In this document: positions 38,784 to 46,168 of the stretch, piece by piece | Layout of the letters: each line of letters opens with the position of its first letter | Position numbering within the stretch: the first letter of the stretch is position 1 | Program-made: the position numbers and the translations under genes | NCBI RefSeq assembly: GCF_017948245.1 | Contig: NZ_CP072870.1 | Span: 186,001 to 250,000 of the forward strand | Direction: 5' to 3' | Length of the DNA stretch: 64,000 bases | DNA from: Rhizobium sp. NLR16a | Lineage (GTDB): Bacteria; Pseudomonadota; Alphaproteobacteria; Rhizobiales; Rhizobiaceae | Notes under the pieces: model-generated | Databases searched by the model: none | Seen by the model: the letters and a program-made list of their open reading frames with translations, nothing else | Told to the model about the DNA's origin: nothing

Positions 38784-40300
38784 GCGGTGGCTTTCTCGCG
38801 CTGCGGCTGAGCTCCGATCATGTATCGGCCGATCTCCTCCGGGTTGGTGTCACGCGTGAGCAACGGCGGGCTCAACGTGCCGTGATGCAGGACCTGTATA
38901 AAGTCGCTCAGTTCGAACAGTTCCTCGAGCTCTTCGGAAATGACCAGGACGGCCATGCCCTTGTTGCGAAGACTCATGAGGCGCTTGCGGATCGCCGCCG
39001 CCGCGCCGATATCGACGCCCCAGGTCGGCTGGGCGAGGAAAAGAAGCTTCGGCGCCAGCATGATTTCGCGTCCGACGATGAATTTCTGCAGATTGCCGCC
39101 GGAGAGCGAACCGGCCTCTGCCCCTGGACCGCGCGTGCGCACGTCGAAGTCCCGGATACAATCACTTGTGAAGGCCTTCGCCCTCACCTTGTCAAGCAGG
39201 CCATGTTTTACAAGGTTCAGCGGGTGGGCGGTCAGCAGGCTATTATAGGTGAGCGACATCTCAGGGACCGCGCCGCGGCCGAGCCGGTCCTCCGGGACGA
39301 AGGCGAGACCGAGCCGTCGGCGGGCGGCGGAGTCGAGCGTGCCGACATCCTGGCCCATCATGAAAATCTGGTCGCGTTGATCCCGCGGCAATTGGGTTTC
39401 ACCCGAAATCAGCGCTGCGAGTTCGCTTTGACCATTTCCCGAAATGCCTGCAATGCCGAGGATTTCGCCGGCGCGCACGACCAGGCTCACATTCGAAAGC
39501 GGCACGGCGAAAGGATCCGCCCGGTAATCGAGCCCGACAAGTTCCAGCCGCTTTTCACCTTCTCCCAAAGGCAGCGCAGGCATGGGTTCCGGCATGTCGC
39601 GGCCGATCATCAAGCGGGCAAGCTCGTGGGCATCGTGTTCGCGGGGATCGACGTGGCCGGTCACCCGACCGCCGCGCAAGATCGTGGCGCGATCGCAGAG
39701 CGACTGGATTTCTTCCAGCTTGTGAGAGATGAACAGGATGGACACGCCGCCGTCCCGCAGCCGGCGCAATGTTTCGAAGAGCTTTTCCACCGCCTGCGGC
39801 GGCAGCACCGAGGTGGGCTCATCAAGGATGAGCAGTTTCGGATCGGTCATCAGGCAACGGATGATTTCCACCCGCTGCCTCTCGCCGACGGAAAGCGAAT
39901 GGATATGAGCGTGTGGATCGACCTCGAGGCTGAACTCATGCCCGAGCTTGCGAACGCGCTCTGCAAGCTCGCTCTTCTTGCCGGACACGATCAGGCGGAT
40001 ATTCTCCACGACCGTCAGGCTCTCGAACAGCGAGAAATGCTGGAACACCATGCCGATACCGGCTCGCCTTGCCTCTGCGGGAGAGGCAAGGCTAAGGGCT
40101 TTCCCGTTCCATGCGACGGTGCCGCTGTCCGGCTGCTCGACGCCGTAGATCAGCTTCATCAGCGTCGACTTGCCAGCCCCGTTTTCTCCGAGGATGGCAT
40201 GGATGGATCGTGGAGCGACGTCGAGATCGATCTGCTGATTGGCATCGACCGGGCCGTAGCTCTTGGTAATGCCGCGCAGCGACAGGAGCGGGCTCGGCAT
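38780..40300 (-). CDS. BMP-type purine/nucleoside ABC importer, double ATPase
   Basis: 506 residues with two fused ABC domains, as in YufO/RbsA. First domain: Walker A GENGAGKST, signature LSVGERQRVEIIRC, Walker B LLILDEPTSVL. The second domain has the usual degenerate Walker A (ISGNGQSEL) and signature LSGGNLQKFIVGREI. It lies between the binding protein and permease genes. It drives uptake of the nucleoside/purine ligand captured by the BMP protein. Confidence 0.93.
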   Translation of the reverse strand: MPSPLLSLRGITKSYGPVDANQQIDLDVAPRSIHAILGENGAGKSTLMKLIYGVEQPDSGTVAWNGKALSLASPAEARRAGIGMVFQHFSLFESLTVVENIRLIVSGKKSELAERVRKLGHEFSLEVDPHAHIHSLSVGERQRVEIIRCLMTDPKLLILDEPTSVLPPQAVEKLFETLRRLRDGGVSILFISHKLEEIQSLCDRATILRGGRVTGHVDPREHDAHELARLMIGRDMPEPMPALPLGEGEKRLELVGLDYRADPFAVPLSNVSLVVRAGEILGIAGISGNGQSELAALISGETQLPRDQRDQIFMMGQDVGTLDSAARRRLGLAFVPEDRLGRGAVPEMSLTYNSLLTAHPLNLVKHGLLDKVRAKAFTSDCIRDFDVRTRGPGAEAGSLSGGNLQKFIVGREIMLAPKLLFLAQPTWGVDIGAAAAIRKRLMSLRNKGMAVLVISEELEELFELSDFIQVLHHGTLSPPLLTRDTNPEEIGRYMIGAQPQREKATA

Positions 40301-40303
40301 GGC

Positions 40304-41404
40304 TTACTTCGGCAGCGGCGTCGTGACACCCTTGACGTGCCAGTCCATCGCGACGATCTGGGCGTCCGTCGCCGTGGTCCCCGAAGCGACACCTTCGCTC
40401 CCATCAGCCTTGGTGATCGGACCGGTAAACGGCGAGAAGCTGCCATCGGCAATCTTGGCCTCGATTTCCTTGATCCTGGTCATAATATCGGCCGGGATTG
40501 CCGGGTTCCAATCGACGACCTGGACAACCTTGTCGGCAACGCCGAGGAAGGCGTTGGCGCCCTTGAAGGTGCCGGCAAGATGGGCGTCGACCGACGCCTT
40601 AAAGAAGGGCGACCAGTCGGTGGCGATGCAACCCAGATAGGTCTTCTCGGCATATTTCTTCATCGACGAGTTGAGGTTGAAGGCATAGACGCCGGCTTCC
40701 TCGCAGGCCGAGATCACCGAAGGGGTATCCTGCGCATTCGAGAAGATCACGTCGCAGCCCTGAGAGATCAGCGCCTTGGCGGCTTCCTGCTCCTTGGCCG
40801 GATCGAACCAGGAATTGACCCAGACGACAGACACTTCGATATCCGGCTTGACGGCCTGAGCGCCGAGCGTGAAGGCGTTGACGGAGGTGATCAGCTCAGG
40901 AATGGCAAAGGCTGACACCGAGCCGAGTTTGCCGCTCTTGGAAAGGGCCGCCGCCGCCATGCCGAACAGGTAGGTTCCCTGAAAATATTTGGCGGCGAAG
41001 GGCGAGAAGTTCGGTGCGACCTGGAAGCCTGAAGCATGTAGGACGGTCACCTTCGGATTGCGGCGGGCAATCTGCAGCGCGCCATTCTGATAGCCGAAGG
41101 AGCCGGCGATCAGGAAATGGTTTCCGTCGGCAACGGTCTTGTTCATGATGCGGTCGGCGTCCGGGCCCTCGGCGATGTTTTCGATGACCGTGACCTTCAC
41201 CTTGTCGCCATAGGCGGCCTTGATCGGATCGATGCCGGCGGCAAGCGCATGACCCCAGCCGACGTCGCCGATAGGCGAGGGAACGACGAGCGCGATGCCG
41301 AGCGGTTCGTCGGCGGCAAGCGCAGAGCGGCCGGCAAAGGCCGTCGCGAGACCGGCAGCCGCCGCGCTCTTCATCAGTTTTCTGCGGGTGAATTCGTTGG
41401 TCAT
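40304..41404 (-). CDS. BMP-family substrate-binding lipoprotein-like protein
   Basis: 366-residue periplasmic binding protein of the BMP/PnrA family. The N-terminus has a twin-arginine-type leader (TRRKLMKSAAAAGLATAFAG, cleavage near ALA-ADE) rather than a lipobox. Family motifs: GDVGWGHALAAGID, HFLIAGSFGYQNGALQIA, FSNAQDTPSVISACEEAG. GAGGGA lies nine bases before ATG 41404. PnrA proteins bind purine nucleosides; here the downstream deaminase and oxygenase suggest a purine base or modified purine. The extended open frame upstream belongs to the deaminase shadow. Confidence 0.92.
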   Translation of the reverse strand: MTNEFTRRKLMKSAAAAGLATAFAGRSALAADEPLGIALVVPSPIGDVGWGHALAAGIDPIKAAYGDKVKVTVIENIAEGPDADRIMNKTVADGNHFLIAGSFGYQNGALQIARRNPKVTVLHASGFQVAPNFSPFAAKYFQGTYLFGMAAAALSKSGKLGSVSAFAIPELITSVNAFTLGAQAVKPDIEVSVVWVNSWFDPAKEQEAAKALISQGCDVIFSNAQDTPSVISACEEAGVYAFNLNSSMKKYAEKTYLGCIATDWSPFFKASVDAHLAGTFKGANAFLGVADKVVQVVDWNPAIPADIMTRIKEIEAKIADGSFSPFTGPITKADGSEGVASGTTATDAQIVAMDWHVKGVTTPLPK

Positions 41405-41424
41405 GTCAGTTCCCTCTTTTGGTT

Positions 41425-42804
41425 TTAGAATTCGACTGTCTCGAGCGCCGCTTCCGCGGCGGCGAAAAGCTGAGCTTCGTCGAGGCCGGTAAATTCGCCG
41501 GCCTGCCAGACGATGCGCCCGTTGATCATGGTCAAATCGGTCGGCATGCCGATCCCCACCTTGGCAATCAGGCTCAACGGGTCGTGGCGGGTTCCGACAT
41601 AATCCATGCGCCTGGTATCGATGGCGAAGAGGTCGGCGGCCATGCCGGGAGCAAGGCGGCCGATATCGCTGCGGCCAAGTAGGCTTGCGCCACCCGTGGT
41701 CGCGTAGCTCAGGAAATCGACGGGCGCTGGAACCGGATGGGCGCGCGTCGAGGCCGTCAGGCATTGCAGCATATAGGCAGAGTGGATGCAGTGCATAAGG
41801 TTGGAATTGTCGTTCGAGGCCGCGCCATCGCAACCGAGGCCAATACGCAGGCCGAAAGCGGCCATAGCGGGAATGTCCGTCACTTCGGCGCCGACCAGAT
41901 AGACCGGTTCGGGGCAATGGGAGACACCCGTGCCGCTTGCCGACATCTTGCGCAGTTCCTCGTGTGTCAGCTCCCAGCAGTGGGCATAAAAGCTGTCAGG
42001 CCCGGCAAAGCCGAGTTCGGCGCAGTAGTCGACCGTCCGCATTCCATGCCGCGCCTGGATGACCGGGCTTTCGCCTTCACCGACATGCGTGTGCAGTCGG
42101 ACGCCGCGATCTCGGGCGAGCGCGACCGACTCGACGAAGGTTTCGCGGTGGCAATTGACGGGCTGACAGGGAGCGACGACCACCTGCCGCATGCTGAAGG
42201 CGCCGGCATCGTGGTAGCTGTCGATCAGCCGGGCGCAATCGGCGATGAACTCGTCCGTCGTTTCCAGCATGGCGTCCGGGATCGTCGAGCCCTCGGACTT
42301 CGGCAGCGTGTTGCCGCCGCGTCCCGCGTGGAAACGCATGCCGAGAAGATCGGCCGCCTCGAACTGACGATCGATCAGGCGTTTGCCTGCGTGCCGGGGG
42401 AAGCAATATTGATGGTCGAAGGCCGTGGTGCAGCCGTGCTTGATCATCTCGGCCATGGCCGTGACCGACGAATGATAGAAGCAATCCTCGTTCAGTCGCG
42501 AGAAGATCGGATAAATCCGGTCGAGCCATTCGATAACCGAAAGCTTCGTCCAGTCGAGATCGGCCCGATTGCGCACGAAGCATTGGAAGAAGTGGTGATG
42601 GGTGTTGACGAGACCCGGATAGACAAACCAGCCTGATGCATCCTGAATGACCGTGTCCGCAGGCAAGGGCTCTTGCGACAGGTTCGTCCCGATCGCCTGG
42701 ATCGCCGGACCATTGGTCAGCAGATCGACGTTCCGGCGCACGGCCGGCCCGTTGCCTTCGTCGACGATAATCGCTGCGCAGTTCTTCAGCAGGTAGCCCG
42801 CCAT
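41425..42804 (-). CDS. 8-oxoguanine/guanine-deaminase-type amidohydrolase
   Basis: 459-residue metal-dependent amidohydrolase (TrzN/8-oxoguanine-deaminase branch). Metal ligands: HxH in LVNTHHHFFQ, His in HTHVGEGESPV, His in FYAHCWELTHEELRK, Asp in GLGCDGAASNDNSN. Only one metal is expected because a barrel Lys is absent. It converts an amino-purine (8-oxoguanine, guanine or similar) to the oxo form plus ammonia. It is in tandem with the BMP importer, GST and Rieske genes (one base between it and the GST stop), so its substrate is probably the imported purine or its demethylated product. Substrate is inferred. Confidence 0.87.
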   Translation of the reverse strand: MAGYLLKNCAAIIVDEGNGPAVRRNVDLLTNGPAIQAIGTNLSQEPLPADTVIQDASGWFVYPGLVNTHHHFFQCFVRNRADLDWTKLSVIEWLDRIYPIFSRLNEDCFYHSSVTAMAEMIKHGCTTAFDHQYCFPRHAGKRLIDRQFEAADLLGMRFHAGRGGNTLPKSEGSTIPDAMLETTDEFIADCARLIDSYHDAGAFSMRQVVVAPCQPVNCHRETFVESVALARDRGVRLHTHVGEGESPVIQARHGMRTVDYCAELGFAGPDSFYAHCWELTHEELRKMSASGTGVSHCPEPVYLVGAEVTDIPAMAAFGLRIGLGCDGAASNDNSNLMHCIHSAYMLQCLTASTRAHPVPAPVDFLSYATTGGASLLGRSDIGRLAPGMAADLFAIDTRRMDYVGTRHDPLSLIAKVGIGMPTDLTMINGRIVWQAGEFTGLDEAQLFAAAEAALETVEF

Positions 42805-42805
42805 C

Positions 42806-43465
42806 TCACGTCTCCTCGTTGACGGGATGAGGGTCGGGTTTCAACTCGTGCAGCCGGTGGATGCCGGGCATTTCGATAAAACCTTCAAGGCTGCGGATGG
42901 CGCGCAGCCAAAGCCTAATGTTCGGATAGGGATCGAGCGAGATTCCGCCGTCGGGCGCCAGTGCCACATAAGGGAAACAGGCGATGTCGGCGATCGTCGC
43001 ACGGTCGCAAGCCAGGAACCGCATGTCGCGGAGCCGCTGCTCAAAGAGGCCGGCTTCGAGCTCGCGCAGCGCCGCGACTCCTTGTGCCTGCAGGACTTCG
43101 ATATTGCCGGGACGCAGAAGCATCTGATGCAGCCGTGCGCCGCCGAGATTTGTCGTCAGCCGATGCGAAAACGAGAGCCATTGGTGCACCCGCGCGGTCT
43201 CCTCAGGCGCGCTCATACCCAGCCAGTCAGGCCCGCTCCGGGCGGCGAGATAGGCGAGCATGGCCGAAGATTCTGTCAGCACCAGATCGCCATCCACGAG
43301 GATCGGGATTGAGCCTGCCGGATTGAGGGCCAGAAGCTCAGGACCACGATGTTCCTTGCCGGGATGGAAATCGACCGGCCGGATATCCAGCTCGACGCAG
43401 AGGATGGCAGCCATCAGGCGGATCTTGTAACAGCTCGGCGATAGGATGTAGTCGTAGAGCTTCAT
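42806..43465 (-). CDS. Glutathione S-transferase-like protein (NdmE-like candidate)
   Basis: 219 residues. Thioredoxin-fold N-terminal domain (KLYDYILSPSCYKIRLMAAI; the cis-Pro/Ser pair in GSIPILVDGDLVLTESSAML) and an all-helical C-terminal domain (DRATIADIACFPYVALAPDG). ATG 43465 overlaps the oxygenase stop (ATGA). It is coupled to a Rieske-less oxygenase subunit, the same partnership as GST-like NdmE with NdmC in Pseudomonas N-demethylation of 7-methylxanthine, where NdmE is structural. A normal detoxifying GST is the alternative. The NdmE-like role is inference from context. Confidence 0.85.
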   Translation of the reverse strand: MKLYDYILSPSCYKIRLMAAILCVELDIRPVDFHPGKEHRGPELLALNPAGSIPILVDGDLVLTESSAMLAYLAARSGPDWLGMSAPEETARVHQWLSFSHRLTTNLGGARLHQMLLRPGNIEVLQAQGVAALRELEAGLFEQRLRDMRFLACDRATIADIACFPYVALAPDGGISLDPYPNIRLWLRAIRSLEGFIEMPGIHRLHELKPDPHPVNEET

Positions 43466-44310
43466 TGTGCGACCAACTGCGCGCCATAGAGATAATTGTG
43501 GCGCTTCAGCCAGCGCCGGTAAGCGATAGAGGTCAGGTCGGCCCTGGTCGGGATTTCCATGCCCGGATCGAGCGGCAGAAGCGCCGGGATCTGGTTTTCG
43601 AGGATCGATCGATCCTGCAGGAAAATCATTTGCTGAAAATGGATGAGGTCCGTCATTGGCGTCACGTCGTCGAAGAGGGCCATCCACGGCCATACGTCAC
43701 AGAGATCTTCGGCAAGCGGCTGGACGAATAGGGTAATGACGTCCCATTCCTCCGGGCGAGGAGGGCAGGTCTTGTAAAGCACCGAGCAGGTCGGGGCAGG
43801 CACGCGGTACATATACTCGGTGGTTATTCCGCCGGTCGCCGACTTTGCAGCCTGCGGCTGGTAGAATTTCACCTGCGTCGCCCAGACTTCATCCTCCTTC
43901 TCGCGGATCTCGACTTTATAATTTTCGACCTCCGTATGCGGCTCGGCGCCGAGTATATCGGTGTGGACGAAGGGAAAATGCGCAATATCGAGGAAGTTCT
44001 CGACTGCTCTCAAGGGGGAACAGCGTACCCGCACGACACCGACATCGACGAAGCGGCGGCCGGGCTGATCCGCTTCGGGAATGGCGAAGAGCTCCTTGGC
44101 GGGGGTGCCAAGAGAAGACCAGACATGACCATAACGGACGCGGACGGGCAGGGCACGCCCATCGCCCGATGTGACCCGCGCCGCGCCATCAGCCGTGCGC
44201 ATCACCTCTATGGGCTCGCCCATCAGAGCAGTCCTGCTTCCTGCACCGGTGAGCTGGCTGAAGAGGCCAACCGGGTACCATTCGTCGATCATCGCACCGG
44301 CCCCTTTCAT
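43462..44310 (-). CDS. Rieske-less oxygenase catalytic subunit (NdmC-like candidate)
   Basis: 282 residues of the ring-hydroxylating-oxygenase alpha-subunit fold. The iron triad is visible: His111 and His116 in DIAHFPFVH, and Asp233 in FLQDRSILEN; bridging Asp108 lies just before the first His. The N-terminal ~70 residues resemble a Rieske domain edge (WYPVGLFSQL...RYGHVWSSLG) but the two cluster loops CxH and CxxH are missing. So it must get electrons from another Rieske protein, most simply the gene upstream, whose stop overlaps this ATG (ATGA). NdmC has exactly this composition. Substrate, probably an N-methyl or other modified purine, is inferred. Confidence 0.8.
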   Translation of the reverse strand: MKGAGAMIDEWYPVGLFSQLTGAGSRTALMGEPIEVMRTADGAARVTSGDGRALPVRVRYGHVWSSLGTPAKELFAIPEADQPGRRFVDVGVVRVRCSPLRAVENFLDIAHFPFVHTDILGAEPHTEVENYKVEIREKEDEVWATQVKFYQPQAAKSATGGITTEYMYRVPAPTCSVLYKTCPPRPEEWDVITLFVQPLAEDLCDVWPWMALFDDVTPMTDLIHFQQMIFLQDRSILENQIPALLPLDPGMEIPTRADLTSIAYRRWLKRHNYLYGAQLVAQ

Positions 44311-44945
44311 GCGACATCCTTCTGGCGTGTTTCCGCGCGGCGGCGCAGGGCTTCGGCGATGCGGGACGCCGCAATCCGATCTGCGACAGTGCGCTCCCGT
44401 TCGACCAGGACATGTATCAGAGTGCATCCGATCTGCGCCGCGGGCAACAGCCGAACCCATGGATGGTCCGTGACTGGGATCAACCCGCTCGCGGCCTTGC
44501 CGCCGGCTGCTGCTTCGATTGCCACGATGTCGGCAACAAGCGTCAGCGAGCGTATTGGCGCCAAACCATCCAGGCTTGGCGGCGGCATTGCCGGCTCGCC
44601 GACTGCGACCCAGACGATTCCATCTGATTCCTCGACCCGCTGAACTGCCACGCGGATCGTTTCCGGCGGCACAAGGTCTGGATGAGCCGGGATGCGAATG
44701 CATCCTCCCGCCGGAGAATAGCTCCAGCCATGATAGATACAGGAGAGCGCCTCGCCCCGCACGAAGCCGTGCGACAGTCGCATCCCGCGATGCGGACAGC
44801 GATCCGAAGAAGCTGATGCGCGCCCGGACCGGCTGCGCCAGAGAGCGATCGATCCTGCCGGCGTCCAGGCCGGAATGACGCTTGCCGGAGGCAGATCGGC
44901 AGAAAGGGCGACAGGCGTCCAGGAGCCGGTCGTATCGGAAGGCAT
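44307..44945 (-). CDS. Stand-alone Rieske [2Fe-2S] protein
   Basis: 212 residues. Complete Rieske motif: Cys50-x-His52 (CPHRGMRLSHG) and Cys69-x2-His72 (SCIYHGWSYSPAGG). The C-terminal ~130 residues carry no iron-site, flavin or ferredoxin domain, so it is not a full oxygenase or reductase. It probably shuttles electrons to the Rieske-less catalytic subunit downstream, like the extra N-terminal Rieske domain of NdmD but without the reductase part. ATG 44945 is preceded by GAGGAA. It is the first gene of the island (44945 to 36772). A reductase must be encoded elsewhere. Confidence 0.85.
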   Translation of the reverse strand: MPSDTTGSWTPVALSADLPPASVIPAWTPAGSIALWRSRSGRASASSDRCPHRGMRLSHGFVRGEALSCIYHGWSYSPAGGCIRIPAHPDLVPPETIRVAVQRVEESDGIVWVAVGEPAMPPPSLDGLAPIRSLTLVADIVAIEAAAGGKAASGLIPVTDHPWVRLLPAAQIGCTLIHVLVERERTVADRIAASRIAEALRRRAETRQKDVA

Positions 44946-45066
44946 GACGGTCAATTCCTCAATCTTACCAGTGGGCTGGCGCCTGCGAGCTTGGTGTCGG
45001 TGCAACCCCGGTTTCTGACGCTTGCATAAAAAATTCGCATTGGCAACAATGATCAAATTAAGGGCA

Positions 45067-45360
45067 TCAAGTCGGATGGCGTTCCGACTTCGGTGTAGAG
45101 ATGGGATCTACAATCCTGCGCTGAATCTCGTCGACCCAGACATCGATTGGCCCCAACGAACACGCCATTTCCAGCATGTCGATCAGCTCGACAGGCCCTG
45201 CGACCTCGAGTTCGATCCGCTCGGCGCCGGCCTGCAAAAAATCTTGGGAAAGGCCGAGCTTGTCGGCATGGCGGCGTATCCACGGGACGAATGAGGCGGA
45301 ACTGACGTCGCCAAGGATCGCGATCCGTTCGCGTAGCTCGTTCTGCCGTGATCGTATCAT
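45067..45360 (-). CDS. Degenerate acylphosphatase-like protein
   Basis: 97 residues whose middle and end follow the acylphosphatase fold: ASFVPWIRRHADKLGLSQ, ERIELEVAGPVELIDMLEMA, CSLGPIDVWVDEI. The catalytic Arg position of GxVxGVxFR reads Val (GDVSSASFV), and the catalytic Asn region (normally GWVRN) reads GLSQDF. So it is likely non-enzymatic or reassigned. ATG 45360 has GAGAG upstream. It lies just before the Rieske island on the same strand, with 121 bases between. Call rests on pattern only. Confidence 0.6.
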   Translation of the reverse strand: MIRSRQNELRERIAILGDVSSASFVPWIRRHADKLGLSQDFLQAGAERIELEVAGPVELIDMLEMACSLGPIDVWVDEIQRRIVDPISTPKSERHPT

Positions 45361-45439
45361 GGAATTCTCTCGTTCGACCTGCGATAAATAGCATAGCGCT
45401 TCGCCGTCTTTGCGAAAGGGGCATAAGGGGCGTTCCTGG

Positions 45440-45559
45440 ATCGTTCGAGCGATCACGGCTGAGGGTGCGTGCAATCTCTGCCTGCCAGATCTTCTTGGCA
45501 TGCATCTGCGCTATCACTCGGCGTTCGTCCGAACTCAACTGCACGAAAGAGCAGACCAT
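45440..45559 (-). pseudogene. IS30-family transposase N-terminal remnant
   Basis: About 40 codons (FVQLSSDERRVIAQMHAKK, then WQAEIARTLSRDRS) match the helix-turn-helix start of IS30 transposases, such as the intact one at 53812-54807 (SHLSFDERRSISRM; SEIARRLGRDRATI). The rest of the transposase is missing. It marks an old insertion between the purine island and the hybrid kinase. Confidence 0.75.
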
Positions 45560-45851
45560 TCCGGGATCGCCCGTGGCGCGATCCGTCTCCCATTGCAGCC
45601 GGCGTCGATTATGTTGAGGTAATCGCCGGACTTTCTTGCAGACTTATAGAGGTTGCGCCGCTCGCTGCCGATAGCTTCCAACGGGATCCGCCGGCATCGA
45701 ATGCTAGTCTAGCGACTGGGTGATCAGCACGAAGAAGGGCGACCTGATACATCCGGCATAATGGGTCTCGTTTAGGAAATCGGGCGAAAGGGCTAAACAA
45801 ATATACTTCGGCATAATAGCGGGGGCGCTCCAGGCAGAGTTAATGTTGCAA
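45560..45851. other. Intergenic region, no gene supported
   Basis: Only short open frames without ribosome sites or domains are present. It is AT-richer around 45760-45850 than the surrounding genes, in line with an upstream control or insertion-scar region. It leads into the interleaved inverted repeats at 45852-45911. Confidence 0.35.
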
Positions 45852-45911
45852 CGGCCCTAAAGCAAAACGCCCTCCCATCACGGGCCGACTTGCCGCGCCG
45901 GCGTTTTGCTT
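45852..45911. repeat. Interleaved inverted repeats (possible pseudoknot or alternative stems)
   Basis: Two stems cross each other. CGGCCC (45852-45857) pairs with GGGCCG (45882-45887), and AAGCAAAACGCC (45860-45871) pairs with GGCGTTTTGCTT (45900-45911). As RNA they would form either mutually exclusive hairpins or a pseudoknot. It lies ~260 bases before the hybrid kinase. From 45912 to 46168 I see no gene; this could be the kinase leader. Confidence 0.5.
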
Positions 45912-46168
45912 GACCGCAAGACCTTCACCCCTGCCGGCGCGGCGCCTCTTATAGCATGAAACCGCATTGCCGCAGCTTTGCTCTTCGCGGACCTGCCTTA
46001 ACAACATGCACTGGAACCTGAGTCGGGAAGATCAGCAGAGATGCGCCCCCCTCAATAATCCGAAGCATAGGCTCGTTGACATGAGAGGAAAGTCGGTGAA
46101 GCTTGATTGGGTCTCCGATGCCTGCACCTCAGATCGTATGCGGGCAGCATCGAAGCGAGCGGTGTGCA

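Noticed and set aside
38729..40915. 728-codon open frame on the plus strand opposite the BMP importer genes
   Set aside because: It covers three confidently identified minus-strand genes and has no recognisable motif.
43462..44945. Single Rieske oxygenase gene split by a frameshift
   Set aside because: The Rieske protein has its own ~130-residue C-terminal part, the second protein has its own remnant Rieske-fold N-terminus, and the two are joined by a clean ATGA overlap, so they read as two designed genes.
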